Notes: a model not told the origin generated them from the sequence alone. A stretch of DNA of 64,000 nt from WRHT01 sp031550525 (GCA_031550525.1 JAVBON010000002.1:301303-365302), one strand, 5' to 3'; counted from the first letter of the stretch, positions 9,153 through 18,195 are shown. Made by a program: numbers and translations.

Positions 9153-9566
9153 ATGTGTATTAAGCGTATGTTTCTGTTAATTTCCGCCATATTTATGCTG
9201 GCCGCCTGCGCTTGCCCTAACGGCTCGGCGCAAGCCCCGCTGTTGTTAAATGAGGCAGATAACGGCAATGCCTTTGAGCTGGCCGTGAACCAGGCTGCAA
9301 GTATCTCGCTGGCCGCCAACCCCACCACTGGTTTTAGCTGGAAGGTGGCGGAAATTCCCAGCTTTATGCGGCAGGACGGGCCAGAGCAATATACGCCGGA
9401 TTCCGCCGAGGGAGGGCGGGTTGGCTCCGGCGGCACCAGCCTGTGGATTTTCAAGGCCAAAGCTGTTGGTTCCGGCAAGCTTACATTGGTTTACCAAAGA
9501 CCGTGGGAGGATGGAAAAAAACCGGCCAAAAGCGTTACCTACAATATAACGGTGAATAAAAATTAA
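9153..9566 (+). CDS. Chagasin-family (I42) protease inhibitor, lipoprotein
   Basis: A 137-aa predicted lipoprotein with lipobox MLAAC at about residues 16-20. The mature part has the three loop motifs of chagasin-type inhibitors of papain-like cysteine proteases: NPTTGFSW, a glycine-rich GGRVGSGGTSLWIF and YQRPWED. Family members block C1 cysteine proteases by inserting these loops in the active-site cleft. The start at 9153 has GGAG 6 nt upstream; an earlier in-frame TTG overlaps it. It is a single gene with a strong terminator. In a bacterium it could protect against host or protist proteases or control its own; that is inference. Confidence 0.88.
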   Translation: MCIKRMFLLISAIFMLAACACPNGSAQAPLLLNEADNGNAFELAVNQAASISLAANPTTGFSWKVAEIPSFMRQDGPEQYTPDSAEGGRVGSGGTSLWIFKAKAVGSGKLTLVYQRPWEDGKKPAKSVTYNITVNKN

Positions 9567-9574
9567 TCGGCGGG

Positions 9575-9605
9575 AAAAAGCCCCCAATTGGTTGGGGGCT
9601 TTTTC
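9575..9605 (+). terminator. Rho-independent terminator of chagasin gene
   Basis: A 13-bp perfect stem (AAAAAGCCCCCAA) with loop TTGG and trailing TTTTT begins 9 bp after the stop codon. It is a textbook intrinsic terminator and could serve both strands. Confidence 0.92.
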
Positions 9606-9682
9606 ATGACGCCGTCCTGCCACAGGCGAATGGTGCAATATACGTCTATTGGCGCGGGGCGGTTTTCCGGTTGTTCTTGTAG

Positions 9683-11140
9683 TTACTTATCCAAGCCGGA
9701 GAGCAAAATGTATTTGGTCTCAACGTAATCTTCAATGCCCTGGCGTCCGCCTTCGCGTCCCACACCGCTCATTTTTACGCCGCCAAAAGGCACTTCGCCG
9801 GTGGCGAGGCCGACCTCGTTAACGCCAACCAATCCGTATTCCAAAGCCGAAGCCACGCGGTAAAAGCTGCCCAACCCGCTGGTAAACACGTAAGAAGCCA
9901 GGCCGTATTCGGTATCGTTGGCCATTTTTATGGCTTCTTCCTCAGTCTTGTATTTGATTACCGGAAGAATAGGTCCGAAAATTTCTTCGCGGAACACGCG
10001 CATGTCGGGCTTCACGCCGGTAAGCACGGTCGGCTGGTAGAAAAGGCCGCCCAGTTCGGAGTTTTTGCCGCCTATTTCAACCTTAGCGCCTTTTTTAACG
10101 GCATCATCCACAAATTCCTGCAAGGCCTTGTGGCCCTTGGCATCTATCTGCGGGCCCTGAGTAACTCCTGCTTTCATGCCGTTGCCCACCACAATGGCTT
10201 TAACCTTTTCCAACACCTTGGACACGTATTCGTCATGAATGCTTTCATGCACAAAAACACGGTTTACGCAAATGCAGGTTTGGCCAGCGTTACGGAATTT
10301 GCAGCCCATGGTGCCGTTAACCGCCAAATCAACGTCGGCATCGGGGCAAATAATCATGGGGGCGTTGCCGCCAAGCTCCATGGATACTTTTTTCACGGTA
10401 TCGGCGCAGTTAGCTATAAGCTGCTTGCCCACGGCGGTTGAGCCGGTAAAGCTGAGCTTGCGCACAATGGGGCTTTTGCAGATGGCGTCGCCAACTTCAC
10501 CCGAAGCGCCGGTTATAACGCTAAGAATACCGGCGGGCACGCCAGCGCGCAGGGCCAGCTCGGCCACGGCAAGAGCGGAGTAAGGGGTATAGCTGGCGGG
10601 CTTGATAATCATCGGGCAACCGGCGGCCAAGGCTGGGGAGGCTTTGCGGGCTATCATGGACATGGGAAAGTTCCATGGCGTAATGGCGGCCGTAACGCCA
10701 ATGGGCTGGCGCATGGTAATGGGCTGCTTTCCGGGCCATGGCGAGGGGATGACTTCGCCATATATGCGCTTGCCTTCTTCGGCAAACCAATCGATGTACG
10801 AAAGGCCCAAGCCGAGCTCACCCTTGGATTCGGCCAGGGGCTTGCCCATTTCCGTGGTCATTATCACGGCCAGGTCGTCAAGGTTTGCGCGAATAAGCTC
10901 TGACCATTTTTTCATAATGGCCGAGCGCTGCAGCGCGGTAAGCGCGCGCCAGGCGGGCCAGGCCTTTTCGGCGGCGGCAATGGCGCCTTCCACCTCCGCC
11001 TTGCTCAGGCTGGGCACGGTGCCAACCAGCGAGCCGTCGGCAGGGTTGCGCACTTCAATGGTCTTGCCGCTGGCGGCTTTTACCCATTTGCCGTCCACAA
11101 GACATTCCTGCTTGAAAAGGTTTTTATCCTTAAGTTCCAT
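9683..11140 (-). CDS. NAD(P)-dependent aldehyde dehydrogenase (succinate-semialdehyde dehydrogenase / GabD-like)
   Basis: A 485-aa ALDH-superfamily enzyme. Key marks are ITPWNFP, FTGSTAVG (cofactor binding), the catalytic Glu255 in MELGGNAP and the nucleophile Cys289 in NAGQTCICVNRVF. It is closest in style to succinate-semialdehyde dehydrogenases (GabD), a group that also includes sulfolactaldehyde dehydrogenases. It is the last gene of the dctP-dctQ-dctM-gabD run, so its substrate should derive from whatever the TRAP system imports. AAAGGAG precedes the ATG. The reductase at 14470-15330 belongs to a family that acts on similar semialdehydes, so the two may oxidise and reduce the same intermediate. 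Confidence 0.85.
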   Translation of the reverse strand: MELKDKNLFKQECLVDGKWVKAASGKTIEVRNPADGSLVGTVPSLSKAEVEGAIAAAEKAWPAWRALTALQRSAIMKKWSELIRANLDDLAVIMTTEMGKPLAESKGELGLGLSYIDWFAEEGKRIYGEVIPSPWPGKQPITMRQPIGVTAAITPWNFPMSMIARKASPALAAGCPMIIKPASYTPYSALAVAELALRAGVPAGILSVITGASGEVGDAICKSPIVRKLSFTGSTAVGKQLIANCADTVKKVSMELGGNAPMIICPDADVDLAVNGTMGCKFRNAGQTCICVNRVFVHESIHDEYVSKVLEKVKAIVVGNGMKAGVTQGPQIDAKGHKALQEFVDDAVKKGAKVEIGGKNSELGGLFYQPTVLTGVKPDMRVFREEIFGPILPVIKYKTEEEAIKMANDTEYGLASYVFTSGLGSFYRVASALEYGLVGVNEVGLATGEVPFGGVKMSGVGREGGRQGIEDYVETKYILLSGLDK

Positions 11141-11165
11141 TTGTCATTCTCCTTTATTTTATCAC

Positions 11166-11185
11166 GGCCCAGCAAGAGCTGGCCC
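11166..11185. other. Intercistronic hairpin between dctM and aldehyde dehydrogenase
   Basis: An 8-bp stem with one mismatch and a 4-nt loop (GGCCCAGC-AAGA-GCTGGCCC). The T-run follows it only on the plus strand, so for the minus-strand operon it is more likely an mRNA-processing or stability element than a terminator. Confidence 0.4.
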
Positions 11186-11192
11186 GTTTTTT

Positions 11193-12506
11193 TTACATGG
11201 ATGTTGTCGGCATGTTAAGCAAATTTGGCAACCAAAGCACAAAATCAGGCACAAAGGCAAAGAAAAGCACGCATAGCAGCAAGGCCGCCAGATATGGCAA
11301 CACGCCCACTGCCACTCTTTCTATGGGAATACGGGCAATACTTGACGAAACGAATATATTCACGCCCAAGGGCGGCGTAAGCAAGGCCATTTCGTTGGTT
11401 ACCACCAAAACTATGCCGAAATGAATCGGATTTATGCCAAGCTCGCCCAGCATTGGCATAAGCACGGGCATGAGGATGATTATGGTGGAGAGGGTTTCCA
11501 TGAACATACCCAAAATTATGAGCACGCCTATGATCATTAACAATACCACATGCGGGTTTCTGGAAACTTCAAGCACCATGGCGGTAAGTTTTTGCGGCGC
11601 CTCTTCAAAGGTAAGCACTTTGCCGAACAGGGTGGAAGTGCCCACAATAATAAGCACCGATCCGCAAGTAGCCACGCCGGCCAGCAGCGCATAATAAAGG
11701 TGCACCGGCTTGAGGCTGCGGTTTATAACAAAGCCCACAATAAGCGACCATAAAATGGCCACGATGGAGGCTTCAACCGGGGTAGCATAACCGGTGTAAA
11801 TGGAACCCAAAATGATAAAAGGCGTGGCCAAGGCAGGCCCCCCTCTGAAACAGCTTTTAAGAAATACTTTAGGGCTGAAGGGTGGCGCGTCGGCAGCGCC
11901 TTTGAAGCCGTGTTTTCTGGCTATAAGCCAGGCCGTAAAGGTCATGCAGACGGCCACGGTGAAGCCGGGCACGAAACCGGCGGTAAACATGGTGGTTACC
12001 GAAAGGTTACCCAAAATTGCGTAAATAATCATCGGGTTGGATGGTGGAATAAGAATGCCTATGGTACCGCCGGATGAAGCTGCCGCAGCCGCGTAGGTGG
12101 GGCTGTAGCCGTTACGCACCATTGACGGAATGAGCAAAGTGCCCACAGCGGCCACAGTGCCGGGACCGGAACCGGAAATGGCGGCAAAAAAGGTACAGGC
12201 CAAAATTGTGGTAATGCCCAGGCCGCCATGCATGCGGCCCACAAGCTGTTTTAGCACGTCTACAATCTGGCCGGTAATATTACCGAACTCCATCAAGGTA
12301 CCGGCAATTACAAAGCAAGGTATGGCCAGCAACGGAAAAAGGTTCAGCCCGTCAAATAACGAGTTATGAACGACAGATAAAGGCAGTTCGCCGCCAACCA
12401 GCAGACCCAAGGTCGCGGCAATCATCAGGCTTGCGAAAATTGGCAGGCCCAGCAGAAACAGCGCGAACATGCTTATAACGACGACGGTAAGGGTTGAAAC
12501 CTCCAT
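11193..12506 (-). CDS. dctM: TRAP transporter large permease (DctM family)
   Basis: A 437-aa integral membrane protein with about 12 hydrophobic segments and typical DctM signatures (PLLAIPCFVIAGTLM, GSGPGTVAAVGTLLIP, IPPSNPMIIYAILGNLS, LTPPLGVNIFVSSSIA). With DctQ it forms the sodium-driven channel that takes substrate from the periplasmic DctP protein. It starts directly after dctQ (stop at 12507), indicating translational coupling. The sequence does not reveal the substrate; the neighbouring dehydrogenases suggest an organic acid that enters a semialdehyde pathway. Confidence 0.95.
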   Translation of the reverse strand: MEVSTLTVVVISMFALFLLGLPIFASLMIAATLGLLVGGELPLSVVHNSLFDGLNLFPLLAIPCFVIAGTLMEFGNITGQIVDVLKQLVGRMHGGLGITTILACTFFAAISGSGPGTVAAVGTLLIPSMVRNGYSPTYAAAAASSGGTIGILIPPSNPMIIYAILGNLSVTTMFTAGFVPGFTVAVCMTFTAWLIARKHGFKGAADAPPFSPKVFLKSCFRGGPALATPFIILGSIYTGYATPVEASIVAILWSLIVGFVINRSLKPVHLYYALLAGVATCGSVLIIVGTSTLFGKVLTFEEAPQKLTAMVLEVSRNPHVVLLMIIGVLIILGMFMETLSTIIILMPVLMPMLGELGINPIHFGIVLVVTNEMALLTPPLGVNIFVSSSIARIPIERVAVGVLPYLAALLLCVLFFAFVPDFVLWLPNLLNMPTTSM

Positions 12507-13007
12507 TTATACGCCCTCCTCGTCCCGCACCATCTCATTGAGCGTGCCATGTTTTATATTGTTTATCCAAACCTCAACAACGCGCCACGACATAATCACA
12601 AATCCGACTGGTATGATAAGTTCAACCCAATGCTTGGCGATTTGCAGGGTAGGCGAAATTTCAGGAAATTCCATGCTGTCTTTTATGACAGTCCAACTGA
12701 GGTAAGCGATATAAAGGGTGAAGCCGATCCAGATAATGTCGGCAATGGCCCGGAAAATAATTTGCACTTTTTTGGGCATTAACATGAATTGCGCGGTTAC
12801 CCGCACATGGGCGTTACGTTTGGCAACAACGGCAATGCCAAGGTACACCGACCACAAAAAGCTGTAGCGGCTCAGCTCTTCAGTCCAGGCCAGGCTGGAC
12901 CCGGCAATAACCCTGATAAGCACCTGTACCATCAGGCACATTACCATAATAGCCATTGTGAAGGCACAAAAGTATTCTTCAAAGTTGTTGTAAATTTTGC
13001 GTAGCAC
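12507..13007 (-). CDS. dctQ: TRAP transporter small permease (DctQ family)
   Basis: A 166-aa protein with four hydrophobic helices and the DctQ pattern (AFTMAIMVMCLMVQVLIRVI, WTEELSRYSFLWSVYLGIAVVAKRNAHVRV). It scaffolds DctM in TRAP transporters. The start is a GTG at 13007 with GGGGGAT about 9 nt upstream. It is separated from dctP by 175 bp that carry a hairpin, and abuts dctM. Confidence 0.93.
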   Translation of the reverse strand: MLRKIYNNFEEYFCAFTMAIMVMCLMVQVLIRVIAGSSLAWTEELSRYSFLWSVYLGIAVVAKRNAHVRVTAQFMLMPKKVQIIFRAIADIIWIGFTLYIAYLSWTVIKDSMEFPEISPTLQIAKHWVELIIPVGFVIMSWRVVEVWINNIKHGTLNEMVRDEEGV

Positions 13008-13132
13008 TGGTCATATCCCCCACGCGTTGCTTGGTGAAGCCAGCTCAAACCGGAGTTAAGCGATACTGGCTGAAAAACCGGGAGAGGCAGGTTTGGCCTG
13101 CTTGCGGGAAAAAGCGTACCCCCGGCCGGGGG

Positions 13133-13168
13133 GCCCTTGCCGGGCCAAAAGCCCAGCCAGGCAAGGGC
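13133..13168 (-). other. Intercistronic stem-loop between dctP and dctQ
   Basis: A 9-bp perfect stem (GCCCTTGCC / GGCAAGGGC) with an 18-nt GC-rich loop lies 15 bp after the dctP stop, with no U-tract. Such hairpins often protect the upstream message, letting the binding protein be made in excess over the permeases. That role is inferred. Confidence 0.5.
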
Positions 13169-13182
13169 CTGCTGCACAATAC

Positions 13183-14181
13183 TTATTTTTTCATAGTGGC
13201 CAGGGCTTCATCAACAACGGCCTGTCCGCCGATTTTACCTGTATACTTGGGCCAAATGCCACGGGCTTTGGCAATCCACTGGCTCTCATCCTGCAAGGCA
13301 TCAACCTTCATGCCGTGATCCTGGCACTGCTTAAGAGCTTTTTCAACGTCGGCTTCAGACCACTTCCATTCATAATGGGAGGCCTCGGTCGCGGCCTTGT
13401 CTATAAGCGCCCTGGTTGGCGCGTCCAGCTTGCGGTACCAGCGCTCGCTCACCAGCATGGGACCTACCCAGAGCATATAGTGCAAATCGCTGATGTATTT
13501 TTGTACTTCCCAGAACTTCTGGTCGCGGTTTACGCCGTGCGGGTTTTCCTGCCCGTCAACAACGCCCTGTTGCAGGCCGTTAAAGGTTTCCGTCCAGGCC
13601 AGCGGGTGAGGCTCAACGCCCCAAGAGCGGAAGGCGTCAAGCTGAATTTCCACTGCGGGCACGCGGATTTTAAGACCCTGCAAATCGGCCATGCTTTTTA
13701 CCGGACGCTTGGAGTTGGTGAGCACGCGATAGCCGCCCACCAGCCAACCCAAGGGGCGTGCCGCGCTTTCTTTGGCTATCTGGTCGGCCTGCTTGCCCAT
13801 AAAACCTTTGTTGTTAAAGAGTTTGTAAGCGTCATCAAGGGTGGGGAACATGTAAGGCAGAATAAACAAGGAGGCGCGGGGCGAAAACGGCGTAAGGTTG
13901 CCGCAGGCCACTACTGTCAGGTGCAATTCTTCAGTGCGCAACTGCTTTACGTTGGCCTGCTCGTCACCCATGGAGCCGCCGTAAAAAGTCTGTACGGTAA
14001 TGGCTCCGGCTGATTCTTTTTCGACAATTTCCTTGAACTTTTCAATGGCTGTAACGTGCAGGCTGCCCTGCGGGTTGGCGGTGGCAGCGCGTATGGTCAT
14101 TTTTTTGTATTGAGCGGCCTGAGCCGTGGCGGCAAGCAACATCACGCTTGCCAGTGTAATTACAATAATGCGCCTAATCAT
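13183..14181 (-). CDS. dctP: TRAP transporter substrate-binding protein (DctP family)
   Basis: A 332-aa periplasmic binding protein with signal peptide MIRRIIVITLASVMLLAATAQA. The DctP core is visible: GVVDGQENPHGVNRDQKFWEVQKYISDLHYMLW, and the ligand-carboxylate arginine region KIRVPAVEIQLDAFRSWGVEPHPLAWTETFNGLQQG. Family members bind C4-dicarboxylates, sialic acids, sulfonates or other organic acids through a conserved arginine. It heads the dctP-Q-M-ALDH run. The ligand is unknown. Confidence 0.94.
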   Translation of the reverse strand: MIRRIIVITLASVMLLAATAQAAQYKKMTIRAATANPQGSLHVTAIEKFKEIVEKESAGAITVQTFYGGSMGDEQANVKQLRTEELHLTVVACGNLTPFSPRASLFILPYMFPTLDDAYKLFNNKGFMGKQADQIAKESAARPLGWLVGGYRVLTNSKRPVKSMADLQGLKIRVPAVEIQLDAFRSWGVEPHPLAWTETFNGLQQGVVDGQENPHGVNRDQKFWEVQKYISDLHYMLWVGPMLVSERWYRKLDAPTRALIDKAATEASHYEWKWSEADVEKALKQCQDHGMKVDALQDESQWIAKARGIWPKYTGKIGGQAVVDEALATMKK

Positions 14182-14469
14182 TACGTCTCTCCATTTAGGT
14201 TAATGCGGGCTAAGCGTTGCGCTTATACCCGGTTGGGGGTGGCGTAAGCTTTGCGTGAAATGCCCGCGAACAAGCATTTCAGGCATAATCTGCTTTGAGA
14301 CGAAAAAATGTTCCTCCTCTTTTGCGGTTAACGCTTGAAATAGTCTTTTAAAGGCTGGCAAAGCCCGCCTGCGTCTATTGCATGGCAAGGATTCGCACGC
14401 GGACCCTTGCGGAAAAAACCACTCATTTCATCAGCGCGTAACTTTAAAAATAATGCGCTGCATTTATGT

Positions 14470-15330
14470 TTATTTGCCGATTACCTTGTAAACGGCATTG
14501 CAATCTTCTTTACCGTACCCGGCAGCCGAGCCTTTCTTGTAATAGGCCAGGGCGGCCTCCATGGCTTCGAGGCGCAGATCCCAAGCCTGGGCCATTTCCA
14601 CCCCCAGCCTTACGTCTTTAAGGGCCAGATCAAGGCCGAAGCGGGCGTTGAAATCATCGGCGGCAATCCACGGGCCGCGCACGTCCATTTGAAAGCTGCG
14701 GGCGCCTGTATCGGTAAGAAGTTCCAGCAGGAGCTTGCGATCAAGCCCGGCTTTCTCACCCACGCGAATGCCCTCGGCCAGCACGGCCAGGTTGGTCATG
14801 CCAATCATGTTGGAAATAAGTTTTACGGCGCAAGAGGCGGCAATGGAGCCCACGTACACGCCCTGACCGATAATTTTGAAAATATCTTTCAGCCCGTCCA
14901 CCAGGGCCTTGTCCCCGCCAATAAACATGGGTTCTTCAGCCTTTTCAGCCTGTGCCGGGGTTTTACCCAGGGTACACTGAATATAGCCAATGCCTTTTTT
15001 ACCAGCCGTGGCGGCCAGACTTTCGGCTGTTTGCGGGTCGATGGTGGAAAGTTCTATATGCACCGCTCCACTCTTCATTTTGGCGTAAAGTCCGTCAGGG
15101 CCTTCCATTACTCCTTTTATGTGCTGCGGTAGCGGAAGGCTGGTGAAAACAAGGTCGCACCCGGCCAATTCGGCGGCGGATGATGCGGCTTTTCCGCTTG
15201 TTCCGGCGGCAAGGCTCCGCTCAATGGCGTTTTTGCTCAGGTCAAATACAAGAACATCTTTACCGGCACGAATCAAGTTGCGGGCAAGAGGGCCGCCCAT
15301 AAGACCAAGACCGATAAAACCAATTTTCAT
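14470..15330 (-). CDS. 3-hydroxyisobutyrate dehydrogenase-family NAD(P) oxidoreductase (GarR/GlxR/YihU-like)
   Basis: A 286-aa beta-hydroxyacid dehydrogenase. The N-terminal Rossmann motif is GFIGLGLMGGPLARNLIRAG; the catalytic lysine is Lys170 in AVKLISNMIG with Asn174 beside it. The family interconverts beta-hydroxyacids and semialdehydes (tartronate, succinate, methylmalonate or sulfolactaldehyde types). It lies 288 bp upstream of dctP in the same direction and probably belongs to the same regulon, under the PAS/sigma-54 activator further upstream. Together with the aldehyde dehydrogenase it implies a semialdehyde node. The exact substrate cannot be settled by reading. Confidence 0.85.
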   Translation of the reverse strand: MKIGFIGLGLMGGPLARNLIRAGKDVLVFDLSKNAIERSLAAGTSGKAASSAAELAGCDLVFTSLPLPQHIKGVMEGPDGLYAKMKSGAVHIELSTIDPQTAESLAATAGKKGIGYIQCTLGKTPAQAEKAEEPMFIGGDKALVDGLKDIFKIIGQGVYVGSIAASCAVKLISNMIGMTNLAVLAEGIRVGEKAGLDRKLLLELLTDTGARSFQMDVRGPWIAADDFNARFGLDLALKDVRLGVEMAQAWDLRLEAMEAALAYYKKGSAAGYGKEDCNAVYKVIGK

Positions 15331-16106
15331 TTTATCTCTCCGTGTTAATTATAGTTTTCAATTTATAGAGATCCGTTGCCGGCCGGCCGGAGAACTATAT
15401 TTTTTTAAGCGTGCCAAATCAGCACTTTTAACCATGGGCGCACATACCGTTACACTATAGGCAGGGCAGAGCGCATATGTGGAAACTCGTTATTCACGCT
15501 AAAAAATAACGTTAGCAGACTTGTGTTTTATTCATATAACCAAACTTTACAGGCAACATAATAGTGAATACCATACAAATAAGTTTGGAAAAAACCGCTA
15601 AAATATATTTTATAAACAAGTGTGAAATGAATTTTATGTGGTAAGCATTGCTTTTATGCGCTGCTATAGATTGAAGATATAATACTGTGTATTTATTTTT
15701 AATACGCAATAAGCTTATTAAGCGATGTATATATAAAAATAATTTTATAGATATTGAATATTTTTGTCTAAATACTACCAATTTTGCATGATGCTGTAAC
15801 TGTTGCAAAGCAGGTACTGAAATGTAATTCAGTTTGTATTCAGAATTTAGCATACGATTAGTCGCTTGTTATAAAATAAATACAGCGAATTGCAGTAGTA
15901 ATAACTACTTGCTTGTAACAAAAACAGTCTTCACATGCCGAAATCACTTTAGCAATACATATGCCATGATATAAAAAAATGTGATTATTTGGTGATTTAC
16001 ATGAAAACCCATAACTAAACGCTGTTATTGCAAGTAGTTGCGCGCAATGCGATGTGTATTGAGGGAGGCTGAAAGGTACCCCATGGCATGCTACAGCTAT
16101 GATGCC
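15331..16106. other. AT-rich intergenic region
   Basis: About 780 bp without a convincing gene. From 15460 to 16030 it is far more AT-rich than its surroundings. A 113-codon minus-strand frame (15512-15853) exists but is rich in Ile/Tyr/Lys/His, lacks a ribosome binding site and resembles no family I know. The part next to 15330 should hold the promoter of the reductase gene; I found no convincing -24/-12 element. Confidence 0.5.
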
Positions 16107-16261
16107 AAGTGGCTATCTATAAAAAGACGGATTTTGCCCCCTGGCAAGGGAAGCGTCGATTTTAGGACAGGGATAGTACTCCAATGGTACAACCCTGGAC
16201 AAAAATTAGCGCTTGACGCTATCCAGGGGGAAAAAGACGCTTTTTTAGAGACAGCACCTAG
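16107..16261. repeat. Palindromic MITE-like element, copy 1
   Basis: A 155-bp imperfect palindrome. Its right end, AGACAGCACCTAG, matches the end of copy 2 at 19280 with one mismatch, and the interior shares GATTTTG..CCTGGCAAGG, GTACTCCAATGGTAC and TCCAGGGGGAAAAAGACGC blocks with copies 2-4. The left end is more decayed. There is no ORF. Confidence 0.75.
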
Positions 16262-16345
16262 TGGGAATGGAGCAAAAACAAGGCAGCGCCGCCACAAAGG
16301 CATAAAGCCCTTGCGGCGGCGCCGAAGCGTGCTGATACGCCTAAA

Positions 16346-17704
16346 TTAGTCCTTAAGTTTGCGAAAAATTGTGCTTTTATCAATGCCAAGCCGTTTTGAG
16401 GCCTCGCTTACTGAGCCGCATTTATCAATATACATTTTCAAAACACGCTGCTCCAGCCCGCGCATAACGTTTTTAAAGCCCGCAGGCTTATCTAGCTGAA
16501 TCAGCAATTCCAGCTCGCTTTCCTTACGCTGGCTGCGTTGGCTATAGAAAGGCAGATCCGTTGTTTCTATTTTGTTGCGATCGCACGTGAGCACAAGGCC
16601 TTGCAGGGTATTTTCCAGCTCGCGCACATTGCCGGGCCAGGAATACTCTAAAAGGCGTTCTTCCGCCGCATCCGAAAGGCTGACACGGCGATTGTACTTT
16701 TTGCAGTAATAGGCCACAAACCCACGCGCCATGGGCAAAATATCGGACTTACGCTCGCGTAGGGGCGGCACGGTAAGCACGGCCACTTTAAGGCGGTAAT
16801 AGAGGTCTTCGCGAAAACGCCCGGCAGCCACCTCTTTATCCAGGTTCTTATTGGTTGCCGCTACAAAACGGACGTCAATCTTACGGCTGGCGGTGGAGCC
16901 CACGCGCTGAACCTCTTTATCCTGAAACACGCGCAAAAGGCGCGACTGCATGCTTAGCGGAAGCTCGCCTATTTCGTCTAAAAACAGAGTGCCGGAAGCC
17001 GCTGCCTCAATAAGGCCCACTTTGCCGTGTTTGCTGCCGCCGGAGAAGGTACCCGGCGCATAGCCGAAAAGCTCTGTTTCTATGAGGGTATCAGGTATAC
17101 TGCCGCAATCAGCCTTTATAAACGGCCCGCTACGCTCGCTGGTTTTGTGCACATGGCGCGCCAGCACGTCTTTACCTACTCCTGTTTCACCCAGCAGCAA
17201 AATGGTGGCGTCGGTGGGGGCTATAACGCGGGCCTGGCCGTAAACACGGCGAATAGCGGCGCTGTTGAGAATTTGCGGAGTGGAAATTTCACCGTCCTGC
17301 GGGCTGTTCAGGGCCTTGAAAGTTTCCAGCAGCTCGTTTTGCGAGGCCAGTTGCTCCTGCATTTCGGTAAGTTTGGTAATGTCCCTTATTATGGTGACAA
17401 CAAGTGATACCTCGCCGTTTTCATCAAATACCGGCGTACCCTCAAGCACCAGCGTCTTGCCTGAACGCACATGCTGCACTTTTACCACAGGCTGCCTGGT
17501 GCGCACCACCTCGGGGTTGAGCACGGTATCGTAAAGGCCAAGCCGGACAGTTTCGTTTACATGGTAGCCGACAATTTCCTCCGGCTTAATGCCGGTAAGG
17601 CGTGTATGCGGCTCGTTTATAAAGATCACGGTGCCGCTCTTGTCGCTTATGCAAATGGCGTCATGCAAGGCATGGAGGACATTCTCCAGGTTTTTTGGGA
17701 GCAT
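16346..17704 (-). CDS. PAS-domain sigma-54-dependent transcriptional activator
   Basis: A 452-aa regulator: an N-terminal PAS sensor (about 1-110: DAICISDKSGTVIFINEPHTRLTG), an AAA+ domain with Walker A GETGVGKD, Walker B GTLFLDEIGELPL and NVRELEN, and a C-terminal Fis-type helix-turn-helix (GSVSEASKRLGIDKSTIFRKLK). The loop that normally reads GAFTGA and touches sigma-54 is GTFSGG here. The start at 17704 has AAGGAT upstream; the frame stays open 35 codons further, without a ribosome binding site. It lies upstream of the reductase/TRAP/ALDH genes, and is likely their substrate-responsive activator. The PAS ligand is unknown. Confidence 0.9.
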   Translation of the reverse strand: MLPKNLENVLHALHDAICISDKSGTVIFINEPHTRLTGIKPEEIVGYHVNETVRLGLYDTVLNPEVVRTRQPVVKVQHVRSGKTLVLEGTPVFDENGEVSLVVTIIRDITKLTEMQEQLASQNELLETFKALNSPQDGEISTPQILNSAAIRRVYGQARVIAPTDATILLLGETGVGKDVLARHVHKTSERSGPFIKADCGSIPDTLIETELFGYAPGTFSGGSKHGKVGLIEAAASGTLFLDEIGELPLSMQSRLLRVFQDKEVQRVGSTASRKIDVRFVAATNKNLDKEVAAGRFREDLYYRLKVAVLTVPPLRERKSDILPMARGFVAYYCKKYNRRVSLSDAAEERLLEYSWPGNVRELENTLQGLVLTCDRNKIETTDLPFYSQRSQRKESELELLIQLDKPAGFKNVMRGLEQRVLKMYIDKCGSVSEASKRLGIDKSTIFRKLKD

Positions 17705-18195
17705 TGAACATCCTTTGGCATGTGGCAAAAATGCAACGAAAATGCGAGGTGCAATTTTGCAACTGTAAACATATCTATTTGATAATAATTTATTTATTAA
17801 AATATGCATTGCAAAAATGCAACGATATTTTTACATTTTTTCAATGAATCATGTAAAATTTGTAATATTTTTCATAGTCCATCACCAACTGCCTCATTCC
17901 TGAAAGCTATTCCAGATCATTTTTAATCACAATGCCGGAAGCTTTAACCTGACAGACGGCATCAATATTTTCCGACTTAAAATAACAAACTTTCAGCATC
18001 ATGCGGCGCAACAGCATTTACGGTTACTGCCGTCGAATTTGTAAAGAAGTGTAAACGCGCGGAACAAAAGAATGCTGCGCGCCTATATTCATATTACATA
18101 ACATATGCAAGCGCCCTGTCGGACATTTTCCCGCCGTCGGCAGAGGCAGCGCAAATATATGCGTTTTTACCAAGCGGGATGCGCCAGGAGGAATT
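17705..18195. other. Intergenic region with divergent promoters
   Basis: About 490 bp between two divergent genes. It should contain the promoters of the PAS activator and of the TbpB-like lipoprotein. The stretch 17760-17890 is very AT-rich and repeats 'TGCAAAAATGCAACGA'-like words (17725 and 17808). I see no gene here. Confidence 0.45.

Noticed and set aside
14182..14469. Sigma-54 (-24/-12) promoter upstream of dctP
   Set aside because: TGGCA-like words occur, but none has the required GG-N10-GC spacing in the right orientation.
15512..15853. 113-codon AT-rich frame on the minus strand
   Set aside because: No ribosome binding site, no recognisable domain, biased composition expected of AT-rich DNA. 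Kept only as a note on the gap.
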